Below, piece by piece: positions 36,605 to 43,652 of a DNA stretch of 64,000 nucleotides. The notes under the pieces are model-generated. The model worked only from the letters and a program-made list of their open reading frames with translations, was not told where the DNA came from and did no database searches. The stretch comes from Rubrivivax sp. (GTDB lineage: Bacteria > Pseudomonadota > Gammaproteobacteria > Burkholderiales > Burkholderiaceae_C). Each line of letters opens with the position of its first letter. Position 1 is the first letter of the stretch. The position numbers and the translations under genes are program-made. The stretch spans positions 1 to 64,000 of the forward strand of contig JAUXRG010000106.1 in the NCBI GenBank assembly GCA_030681795.1, written 5' to 3'.

Positions 36605-36864
36605 GGGCGGTGGGGGGCGCGCATGGCGCGACCTCTGAAGAGCGGCGAATTCTAGGCCTTGACGATGGCCCCGCAGGCCTCGCGGCCTGTATGCGAACGG
36701 CCCTGCGGCGCCCGGAGGTGGCCGCTGCGCCAGATGGCCGGCGCACCACGACAAGTTGGCGCACGCCATGCGGGTGCCCCCGTATTGAAATGAGGGGCCG
36801 CCCAGGCGCCAATCACGGGGTTGCCATGCATCCGCCGATATGGGGATTCGAAGAAGGAGCTGCT
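36605..36864. other. divergent promoter region between the DUF3305 and fdh operons
   Basis: About 260 bp with no gene on either strand, between the minus-strand accessory operon and the plus-strand formate dehydrogenase operon. It contains the palindrome at 36757-36768. No clear sigma-70 -35/-10 pair is seen. Confidence 0.5.
36757..36771 (+). promoter_or_regulatory. palindrome TGGCG-CA-CGCCA with GG-N10-GC spacing
   Basis: A 12-bp inverted repeat (36757-36768). Read with the next bases it gives GG-N10-GC (36758-36771), the invariant spacing of sigma-54 promoters (TGGC at -24, TGC at -12), about 93 bp before the first fdh gene. It could be an operator, a weak sigma-54 promoter, or chance. Confidence 0.25.
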
Positions 36865-37095
36865 GTGAACCAGAAACGGAACGATTCACCCAACGACAGT
36901 GCCAGCGCGCCGCTCTCGCGGCGGCGCCTCTTCGCCGGCGCCGGAACGGCCGGCGCGGTGGCTGTCGTGGCCGCCGTGCTGCCTGGCGCCAAATCTGCCG
37001 CACCGGTGGCGGCCAGCGTCGCGCCGCCATCCGCAGAAGGCGGCTACCGCCTGAGCGAGCACGTCAAGCGCTACTACGAGACGGCCCGCGTCTGA
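36865..37095 (+). CDS. small Tat-leader protein of the formate dehydrogenase region
   Basis: This 76-aa protein has a twin-arginine leader (APLSRRRLFAGAGTAGAVAVVAAVLPG), then a short tail ending GGYRLSEHVKRYYETARV. This matches the small proteins found just upstream of formate dehydrogenase catalytic subunits (formate_TAT type); their role is unknown, and they may be subunits or assembly partners. The GTG at 36865 is chosen because AAGGAG stands just upstream and the reading gives a compact Tat leader. fdhA begins 72 bp after the stop. Confidence 0.82.
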   Translation: MNQKRNDSPNDSASAPLSRRRLFAGAGTAGAVAVVAAVLPGAKSAAPVAASVAPPSAEGGYRLSEHVKRYYETARV

Positions 37096-37167
37096 ACATG
37101 CTGCGTGCGCTGCGGCCCGAGTCGCCCGCGCACGGCCCAAGAAACCGGCCCTGCACAAGGACTTCCC

Positions 37168-40146
37168 ATGTTGCTCACCCGCAAATCCACTGAAACCGGC
37201 GCGGCGCCGTCGCGCCTCGTGGCCAGCCTGGCGCGTGGCGTTTCGCGCGCGATTCCCACGCTGGACCGTCGCACCTTCCTGCGCCGCTCGGGCCTGGGCG
37301 TGGGCGCCGGCATCGCCGCCTCGCAGCTCACGCTGGTCCAGAAGGCTCAGGCCGCGGATGCCCCCGTGGCCGCCGGCGGCGCCCCCAAGGTGGAGGTCAA
37401 GCGCACCATCTGCGGCCATTGCTCGGTGGGCTGCGCCATCGACGCCGTCGTGGAGAACGGCGTCTGGGTGCGCCAGGAGCCGGTCTTCGACTCCCCCATC
37501 AACCTCGGAGCGCACTGCGCCAAGGGCGCAGCCGTGCGTGAGCACGGCCACGGCGAGTACCGCCTGAAGTACCCGATGAAGCTGGTCAATGGCAAATACC
37601 AGCGAATCACCTGGGACGTGGCCCTGACCGAGATCAGCGCCAAGATGCTGGAGCTGCGCAAGCAAAGCGGGCCGGACTCGCTGTTCTTCGTGGGCTCGTC
37701 CAAGCAGAGCAACGAGCAAGCCTACCTGATGCGCAAGTGGGTGTCCTTCTGGGGCACCAACAACACCGACCACCAGGCACGAATCTGCCACAGCACCACG
37801 GTCGCCGGAGTCGCCAATACCTGGGGGTATGGCGCGATGACGAATTCGTACAACGACATGCAGAACTCGAAGGCTGCGATGTACATCGGCAGCAATGCCG
37901 CCGAGGCGCACCCGGTGTCGATGCTGCACATGCTGCATGCCAAGGAAAACGGCTGCAAGATGATCGTCGTCGACCCGCGCTTCACGCGCACGGCGGCCAA
38001 GGCCGACGAGTTCGTGCGCCTGCGTTCGGGTGGCGACATCCCCTTCGTCTTCGGCCTGATGTACCACATCTTCAAGAACGGATGGGAAGACAAGAAGTAC
38101 ATCGAGGACCGCGTCTACGGCATGGAGAAAGTGCGCGAGGAGGTGCTCGCCAAGTGGACGCCCGACAAGGTGCTCGAGGCCTGCGGCGTGGACGAAGCGA
38201 CCTGTTTCAAAGTGGCCAAGATCCTGGCCGACAACCGCCCCAGCACCGTCGTCTGGTGCATGGGTCAGACCCAGCACACCACGGGCAACGCCGTGGTGCG
38301 GGCCTCCTGCCTGCTGCAACTGGCGCTGGGCAACGTGGGCAAGAGCGGCGGCGGCACCAATATCTTCCGCGGTCACGACAACGTTCAAGGCGCCACCGAC
38401 GTGGGCCCGAACCCCGATTCGTTGCCGGGCTACTACGGGCTGGCCGAAGGCTCGTTCAAGCACTTCGCCAAGGCCTGGGGCGTGGACTTCGAGTGGATCA
38501 AGAAGCAGTACGCGCCCGGCATGATGTCCAAGTCCGGCATGACAGTCTCCCGCTGGATCGACGGCGTGCTGGAGAAGAACGAGCTCATCGACCAGGAAAG
38601 CAACCTGCGCGGTCTGTTCTTCTGGGGCCATGCGCCCAACTCCCAGACCCGCGGCCTCGAAATGAAGCGGGCCATGGACAAGCTCGACCTGCTGGTGGTG
38701 GTCGACCCCTTCCCCAGCGCTGCCGCGGCCATGGCGGCGATGCCCGGCAAGGCCGAGGACCAGAACGCCAATCGTGCCGTCTACCTGCTTCCGGCATGCA
38801 CGCAGTTCGAGACCACCGGCTCCTGCACAGCCAGCAATCGTTCCCTGCAGTGGCGCGAGAAAGTCATCGAGCCGCTGTGGGAAAGCCGCACCGACCACAT
38901 GATCATGTATCAGCTGGCCGAGAAGCTCGGTTTCGGCAAGGAACTGGTCAAGAACTACAAGATGGTCAAGGGCAAGGGCGGCCTGGAAGAGCCCGAGACC
39001 GAGTCCATCCTGCGCGAAATCAACAAGTGCGTCTGGACCATCGGCTATACGGGCCAGAGCCCCGAGCGGCTCAAGGCGCACATGCGCAACATGAACGTCT
39101 TCGACGTGAAGACGCTCAAGGCCAAGGGCGGCATCGACAAGGAGACGGGATACAAGCTCGACGGCGAGTATTTCGGCCTGCCCTGGCCGTGCTACGGCAC
39201 ACCCGAACTGAAGCACCCGGGCAGCCCCAACCTGTACGACACCTCGGTGCACGTGATGCAGGGCGGTGGAAACTTCCGCGCCAACTTCGGCGTGGAGCGC
39301 GACGGCGTCTCGTTGCTCGCCGCCGATGGTTCGCATTCCAAGGGGGCCGACCTCACCACCGGCTACCCCGAGTTCGACCACCTGCTGCTCAAGAAACTCG
39401 GCTGGTGGGGCGACCTCACCGAGGCTGAGCAGAAGGCGGCCGAAGGCAAGAACTGGAAGACCGACCCTTCCGGCGGCATCATCCGCGTGGCCATGCAGGT
39501 GCATGGTTGCCACCCCTTCGGCAATGCCAAGGCCCGCGCCGTGGTCTGGAATTTCCCGGACCCGATTCCGCAGCACCGCGAGCCGCTGTACAGCAACCGG
39601 CCCGACCTCGTCGCCAAATATCCGACGCATGACGACAAGAAGGCCTTCTGGCGCCTGCCCACGCTGTACAAGAGCGTGCAGGAGAAGAACAAGGATATCG
39701 GCAAGACCTTCCCGCTGGTCATGACCAGCGGCCGCCTCGTCGAATACGAAGGCGGCGGCGAAGAGACGCGGTCCAACCCCTGGCTGGCAGAACTCCAGCA
39801 GGAGATGTTCGTCGAGATCAACCCGAAAGCGGCCAACGACCGCGGCATTCGCAATGGCGAATTCGTCTGGATCAAGACGCCGCCGATGCTCGCGCTGCCT
39901 GAATTCAAGGGCTTGCGAGTGAAGGCCCAGGTCACCGAGCGGGTGCCGGAAGACACCGTCTTCATGCCTTTCCACTTCTCGGGCCGCTGGGGCGGTGTCG
40001 ATCTGGCGCCGTACTACCCGGAAGGCGCCATGCCCGTGGTGCGTGGTGAAGCCGTCAATACGGCCACCACCTACGGTTACGACAGCGTCACGATGATGCA
40101 GGAAACCAAGACAACGGTCTGCCAGGTCGAAAAAGCGACGGCTTAA
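37168..40146 (+). CDS. fdhA: formate dehydrogenase catalytic (alpha) subunit
   Basis: This 992-aa periplasmic molybdopterin enzyme oxidises formate to CO2. A Tat leader (DRRTFLRRSGLGVGAGIAAS) is followed by the [4Fe-4S] site CGHCSVGC-x27-C, then the bis-MGD domains (GADVGPNPD-like region, GAEAHPVSMLHMLH, and MTSGRLVEYEGGGEETRSNPWLAELQQEM in domain IV). The residue that binds Mo/W is Cys207 in RICHSTT, not selenocysteine, and no in-frame TGA is present. Length and motifs match the FdhA of FdhABC enzymes. ATG 37168. It is the main gene of the operon, with mobA, the TorD-like chaperone and fdhD nearby for cofactor loading. Confidence 0.96.
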   Translation: MLLTRKSTETGAAPSRLVASLARGVSRAIPTLDRRTFLRRSGLGVGAGIAASQLTLVQKAQAADAPVAAGGAPKVEVKRTICGHCSVGCAIDAVVENGVWVRQEPVFDSPINLGAHCAKGAAVREHGHGEYRLKYPMKLVNGKYQRITWDVALTEISAKMLELRKQSGPDSLFFVGSSKQSNEQAYLMRKWVSFWGTNNTDHQARICHSTTVAGVANTWGYGAMTNSYNDMQNSKAAMYIGSNAAEAHPVSMLHMLHAKENGCKMIVVDPRFTRTAAKADEFVRLRSGGDIPFVFGLMYHIFKNGWEDKKYIEDRVYGMEKVREEVLAKWTPDKVLEACGVDEATCFKVAKILADNRPSTVVWCMGQTQHTTGNAVVRASCLLQLALGNVGKSGGGTNIFRGHDNVQGATDVGPNPDSLPGYYGLAEGSFKHFAKAWGVDFEWIKKQYAPGMMSKSGMTVSRWIDGVLEKNELIDQESNLRGLFFWGHAPNSQTRGLEMKRAMDKLDLLVVVDPFPSAAAAMAAMPGKAEDQNANRAVYLLPACTQFETTGSCTASNRSLQWREKVIEPLWESRTDHMIMYQLAEKLGFGKELVKNYKMVKGKGGLEEPETESILREINKCVWTIGYTGQSPERLKAHMRNMNVFDVKTLKAKGGIDKETGYKLDGEYFGLPWPCYGTPELKHPGSPNLYDTSVHVMQGGGNFRANFGVERDGVSLLAADGSHSKGADLTTGYPEFDHLLLKKLGWWGDLTEAEQKAAEGKNWKTDPSGGIIRVAMQVHGCHPFGNAKARAVVWNFPDPIPQHREPLYSNRPDLVAKYPTHDDKKAFWRLPTLYKSVQEKNKDIGKTFPLVMTSGRLVEYEGGGEETRSNPWLAELQQEMFVEINPKAANDRGIRNGEFVWIKTPPMLALPEFKGLRVKAQVTERVPEDTVFMPFHFSGRWGGVDLAPYYPEGAMPVVRGEAVNTATTYGYDSVTMMQETKTTVCQVEKATA

Positions 40147-40156
40147 GGAAGAAATA

Positions 40157-40236
40157 TGCACCCCCAAGCTCACATTCGTTCGCTGCCCCCCGAGGGGGCG
40201 CAGTCCTCCTTTGAGACGGCTCGGCAGGAGGACTGA
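40157..40236. repeat. intergenic palindromic repeat between fdhA and fdhB
   Basis: Contains GCCCCCCGAGGGGGC (40185-40199) and a perfect 10-bp stem CAGTCCTCCT / AGGAGGACTG (40201-40210 / 40226-40235). The whole resembles the CCCCCCGAGGGGGC-type extragenic repeats that I recall as common in Comamonadaceae genomes. The second hairpin includes the fdhB ribosome-binding site. Confidence 0.6.
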
Positions 40237-40237
40237 C

Positions 40238-40864
40238 ATGGCCCGAATGAAATTTATCTGCGACGCCGAGCGCTGCATCGAGTGCAACGGTTGTGTCACC
40301 GCCTGCAAGGCCGAGCACGACATCCCCTGGGGTGTGAACCGCCGCCGCGTGGTCACCCTCAACGATGGGGTGCCCGGCGAGAGGTCGATTTCCGTGGCCT
40401 GCATGCACTGCAGCGACGCGCCCTGCATGGCCGTGTGCCCTGTGGATTGCTTCTACCGCACCGACGAAGGCGTGGTCCTGCACGACAAGGACGTCTGCAT
40501 CGGCTGCGGCTACTGCAGCTATGCCTGCCCGTTCGGGGCGCCGCAATTCCCGAGCAACGGCACCTTCGGCCTGCGCGGCAAGATGGACAAGTGCACCTTC
40601 TGTGCGGGGGGGCCCGAGGAACACGGAAGTGCCGCCGAGAACGAAAAATACGGGCGCAACCGCCTGAGCGAAGGCAAGTTGCCTGCATGCGCCGAGATGT
40701 GCGCCACCAAGGCCCTGCTGGGGGGCGATGGCGACGTGGTATCCGACATCTTCCGCAACCGCGTGATGGTGCGCGGCAAGGGCAGCGAAGTGTGGGGTTG
40801 GGGCACGGCCTACGGCAAGCCCAGTGGCGGCGCCACGGCCAAGCCCGAGGGAGCCAAGTCATGA
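40238..40864 (+). CDS. fdhB: formate dehydrogenase iron-sulfur (beta) subunit
   Basis: This 208-aa electron-transfer subunit has four [4Fe-4S] motifs: CIECNGCVTACKAEHD, CMHCSDAPCMAVCPVDCF, CIGCGYCSYACPFG, and CTFCAGG with CAEMCATKAL. It passes electrons from FdhA to FdhC. It has no leader of its own and is probably exported with FdhA. ATG 40238 follows AGGAGGA, which lies in a strong hairpin. Its stop overlaps the next ATG (ATGA). Confidence 0.95.
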   Translation: MARMKFICDAERCIECNGCVTACKAEHDIPWGVNRRRVVTLNDGVPGERSISVACMHCSDAPCMAVCPVDCFYRTDEGVVLHDKDVCIGCGYCSYACPFGAPQFPSNGTFGLRGKMDKCTFCAGGPEEHGSAAENEKYGRNRLSEGKLPACAEMCATKALLGGDGDVVSDIFRNRVMVRGKGSEVWGWGTAYGKPSGGATAKPEGAKS

Positions 40865-41094
40865 AGCGCACTGCAGTCGTGGCCGCCGCGGCGGCACTCT
40901 GTCTGGGCCTGGTGGCTTGCGGGGAAAAGCCGCAGACCGTGTCGCGGCCCAAGGCCATCGCCCCAGCCTACAGCGGCCCGGCGAGCGCCTACACCGCCGC
41001 GGGTTGGAAGCCGGGCGACGAGGCCAGCTGGAAGGAGCAGCTGCGCACGCGCGCGCAGGCCCAGGACGAATACTCCCGCGCCTCCAGGCCTTGA
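40861..41094 (+). CDS. small lipoprotein in the formate dehydrogenase operon
   Basis: This 77-aa protein has a lipoprotein signal (lipobox LVAC, Cys20) and then about 57 residues: GEKPQTVSRPKAIAPAYSGP, SAYTAAGWKPGDEASWKEQL, RTRAQAQDEYSRASRP. It is translationally coupled to fdhB by an ATGA overlap and lies 19 bp before fdhC, so it is made together with the enzyme and sits at a membrane in the periplasm. I do not recognise the family. It may be an assembly or anchoring factor; this is inferred only from position. Confidence 0.75.
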   Translation: MKRTAVVAAAAALCLGLVACGEKPQTVSRPKAIAPAYSGPASAYTAAGWKPGDEASWKEQLRTRAQAQDEYSRASRP

Positions 41095-41113
41095 TTCATC
41101 TCGAGGAGACACC

Positions 41114-42292
41114 ATGATCGACTCGATGCGACACCTGTTCGCCGCGCTTGCCGTCCTGGCCTTCACCGGCTCGGCCCTGGCGCAAGCACAGGGCGCGCCC
41201 GCCAGCGAGGCCACGGCGGCTGCAGCGGCGCCTGCGCTGAAGGGGGGCCCGCCTGCCGGCTTCGTGGCCCCGGCCGAGCCCGTGGCCGATGAGACCAACG
41301 CCCAGCGCAGCAAGAGCCAGCCTGGCAACAATGCGCCGCTGTGGCGCGCGGTGCGCCAATCGGGCCAGCAGCAGGGCTTCACCAGCCTGCCTGGCGCCGA
41401 AGAAGGCACGCTCATTCAACCCTTCGTCCAGTATCCGGGCTCGCGCCTGACGACTGCGGGCGAGGCCTGGCGCCAGGTGCGCAACCAGTGGATCCTGCCC
41501 TACGGCGGCGCGCTGCTGGTGATCACGCTGCTGGCCATCGGCCTGTACTACTGGACGCGCGGACCGCTGGGCGGGCATCACCCCAATACCGGTCGAATGG
41601 TCAAGCGGTTCAGCGTTTGCGAGCGCACGGTGCACTTCACCGTGGCGGCCAGTTTTACCGTGCTGGCCCTGTCAGGGCTCGTCATGTCGTTCGGCAAGTT
41701 CTTCCTGCCCACCCTCACCGGTGGCACGCTGTTTGGCGTGTTGACGTATGGACTCAAGACGGTGCACAACTTCGTCGGGCCGCTCTTCGCGGTGTCCCTG
41801 GTGCTCTTCATCATCACCTACATCAGCGACAACCTTCCGAGGACCGTGGACCTGAAGTGGCTGAGCAATGTCGGCGGACTCTTCGGTGGGGTCGAGGCGC
41901 ATTCGCACCGCTTCAACGCCGGCGAGAAGATCATTTTCTGGGGCGGCGTGATCGTCCTCGGCCTGGTGGTCGTCGCCTCCGGGCTGGTGCTCGACAAGCT
42001 GGTGCCCGGCATGGCCTACCTGCGTGGCGACATGCAGATCGCCCAAATGGTCCACGGCGTGGCCTCGGTATTGATGATGGCGATGTTCGCTGGCCACATC
42101 TATCTGGGCACGATCGGGTTGAAAGGGGCCTTCGACGGCATGCGCACCGGCTATGTCGACGAGGCCTGGGCCGAGGGACACCACCAACTCTGGTTCGACG
42201 ATATCAAGTCCGGCAAGGTTTCCCCTCCTCAATGCCTCTTCGAGGCGGCGAAGCCGACGCAGTCTCTCGGCCGCGCTGCGCCGCACGCCTGA
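41114..42292 (+). CDS. fdhC: formate dehydrogenase cytochrome b (gamma) subunit
   Basis: This 392-aa membrane subunit begins with a signal-like segment (MRHLFAALAVLAFTGSALAQ) and a periplasmic stretch of about 100 residues. Four membrane helices follow (LPYGGALLVITLLAIGLYYW, RTVHFTVAASFTVLALSGLV, VHNFVGPLFAVSLVLFIITYI, IIFWGGVIVLGLVVVASGLVL), then a last helix (VHGVASVLMMAMFAGHIYLG). The His residues in these helices are the b-haem ligands. It receives electrons from FdhB and reduces quinone. The last about 25 residues (SPPQCLFEAAKPTQSLGRAAPHA) look unlike the family and contain a GCCTC-TTC-GAGGC hairpin in the DNA. Confidence 0.93.
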   Translation: MIDSMRHLFAALAVLAFTGSALAQAQGAPASEATAAAAAPALKGGPPAGFVAPAEPVADETNAQRSKSQPGNNAPLWRAVRQSGQQQGFTSLPGAEEGTLIQPFVQYPGSRLTTAGEAWRQVRNQWILPYGGALLVITLLAIGLYYWTRGPLGGHHPNTGRMVKRFSVCERTVHFTVAASFTVLALSGLVMSFGKFFLPTLTGGTLFGVLTYGLKTVHNFVGPLFAVSLVLFIITYISDNLPRTVDLKWLSNVGGLFGGVEAHSHRFNAGEKIIFWGGVIVLGLVVVASGLVLDKLVPGMAYLRGDMQIAQMVHGVASVLMMAMFAGHIYLGTIGLKGAFDGMRTGYVDEAWAEGHHQLWFDDIKSGKVSPPQCLFEAAKPTQSLGRAAPHA

Positions 42293-42321
42293 GCCCCCTT
42301 TTCCAGTTGGAGCAACGCACC

Positions 42322-42669
42322 ATGAAACGTCTGGCATCCCTCAGCGCCGCCCTGCTGGCCGTGTTGGTCGCCGGCAGCGCCCTGGCCAAACTCCCGCCGC
42401 CCAGTGACGAGGCCAAGGCCAAGGCAGCCGAGGCCGCCGCCAAGACCGCCCACGGCGACAAGGTGGCCGGCTTCCAGCTCTGCAAGTCGCAAGAGCGAGC
42501 GGCCGCCGCCTTCTACGCCAACGCCAAGAAGGCGGGCAAGGAAACCAAGCCCGCCACGGCCACGCCACCTTGCGCAGACCCGGGTCCCTTCGTCTATGCC
42601 CCGGCGGTTCCCGCAGTCGCTGCGGCCGCGCCGGCGCCGGCTGCAGCCCCTGCGGCACCGAAGAAGTAG
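42322..42669 (+). CDS. small exported protein in the formate dehydrogenase operon
   Basis: This 115-aa protein has a signal peptide ending SALA (residue about 22), then a helical Ala/Lys-rich region (PPSDEAKAKAAEAAAKTAHGDKVAGFQLCKSQERAAAAFYANAKKAG) with one Cys, a short PPCADPGPFVY motif with a second Cys, and an Ala/Pro tail. It lies between fdhC and fdhD with gaps of 29 and 13 bp. I do not recognise the family with certainty. The two Cys may form a disulfide in the periplasm. Function unknown. Confidence 0.72.
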   Translation: MKRLASLSAALLAVLVAGSALAKLPPPSDEAKAKAAEAAAKTAHGDKVAGFQLCKSQERAAAAFYANAKKAGKETKPATATPPCADPGPFVYAPAVPAVAAAAPAPAAAPAAPKK

Positions 42670-42682
42670 CTTCCACCGCACC

Positions 42683-43594
42683 ATGCTTCCAGAGGCCGCT
42701 GGACCTTGCGCGTTCGATGCGGCTGCCGCGTGGCAGCCGGTGGCCGACGCCCCGCGCCTGACGCAGGCCACCGGCACGCTGCTGCGCGAGATCCAGATCC
42801 TCGATGAATGCGGGGAACGGCGCTTCATCCACATCCCGGCCGAGCGGCCGCTGACGGTCTTCGTCGACAAGCGCGAACTCGTCACGCTGATGACGCTGGG
42901 AGCCTGCCCCGAGCTCCTGGTGCTGGGCTACCTGTACAACCAGCGCCTGGTCGCCTCGGTGGCCGAGGTGGAATCGGTCACCGTCGATTGGGACGTCGGC
43001 GCCGCGGCCGTGAAAACGCGCGCCGGCATCCCTGACATCGATGGCAAGACCGCCAGGCGAGTGGTCACCACCGGCTGCGGCCAGGGCACGGTCTTTGGCG
43101 ACATGATGTCGCAGCTGGATGCGTTGCGCCTTCCGGACGCGCGGGCCGCGCGCATCCGCCAGAGCACGCTGCACGGCATGCTCGAGGTCATGCGCCAGCG
43201 CAACAGCATCCACCGCAAGGCCGGCTCGGTGCATGGCTGCGCGCTGTTTCGCGGGGCGGAGCTGTTGATGTTCGTCGAGGACGTGGGCCGTCACAACGCC
43301 ATCGATACCATCGCCGGTTGGATGGCCGTGCATGGGGTAGGCGGAGCCGACAAGGTCTTCTACACCACCGGCCGCCTGACCAGCGAGATGGTGATGAAGT
43401 CGGCCCAGATGGGCGTGCCCATCATCATCTCGCGCAACGGCGTCACCGCCATGGGCCACGAGATGGCCACCCGGCTCGGCATGACGCTCTTCGGCCGCGC
43501 GGCCAACCGGCATTTCCTCTGCTACACCGGCTTCGAGCGTTTCGATTCCGAACCCGAACCGCAGCGCGCACCGGTGCGTCTGGTTGCCGGCTGA
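42683..43594 (+). CDS. fdhD: formate dehydrogenase accessory sulfurtransferase FdhD
   Basis: This 303-aa protein transfers sulfur from IscS to the molybdenum cofactor, which formate dehydrogenase needs for activity. Family motifs are AERPLTVFVDKRELVTLMTLG, YTTGRLTSEMVMKSAQMGVPIIISRNGVTAMGHEMA and FVEDVGRHNAIDTIAG. The usual CxxC sulfur-carrying loop reads TTGCGQGTVFGD here, so only the first Cys is kept. ATG 42683 lies 13 bp after the previous gene. It is the last gene of the fdh operon and converges with moeA. Confidence 0.93.
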   Translation: MLPEAAGPCAFDAAAAWQPVADAPRLTQATGTLLREIQILDECGERRFIHIPAERPLTVFVDKRELVTLMTLGACPELLVLGYLYNQRLVASVAEVESVTVDWDVGAAAVKTRAGIPDIDGKTARRVVTTGCGQGTVFGDMMSQLDALRLPDARAARIRQSTLHGMLEVMRQRNSIHRKAGSVHGCALFRGAELLMFVEDVGRHNAIDTIAGWMAVHGVGGADKVFYTTGRLTSEMVMKSAQMGVPIIISRNGVTAMGHEMATRLGMTLFGRAANRHFLCYTGFERFDSEPEPQRAPVRLVAG

Positions 43595-43652
43595 ATTCGC
43601 CGGCTGACCTGCCGGCTGACCCGGCCGGGGCATCCGCCAAGCGCCGCCGGTC

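Noticed and set aside
37786..37788. Possible selenocysteine codon in fdhA
   Set aside because: The active-site codon is TGC (Cys207), and no in-frame TGA is present, so this is a Cys enzyme.
36886..40428. A very long open frame (over 1100 codons) on the minus strand opposite fdhA
   Set aside because: It is a by-product of GC-rich codon bias in fdhA. Its translation is His/Gly/Asp/Val-rich with no domains, while fdhA on the other strand is unmistakable.
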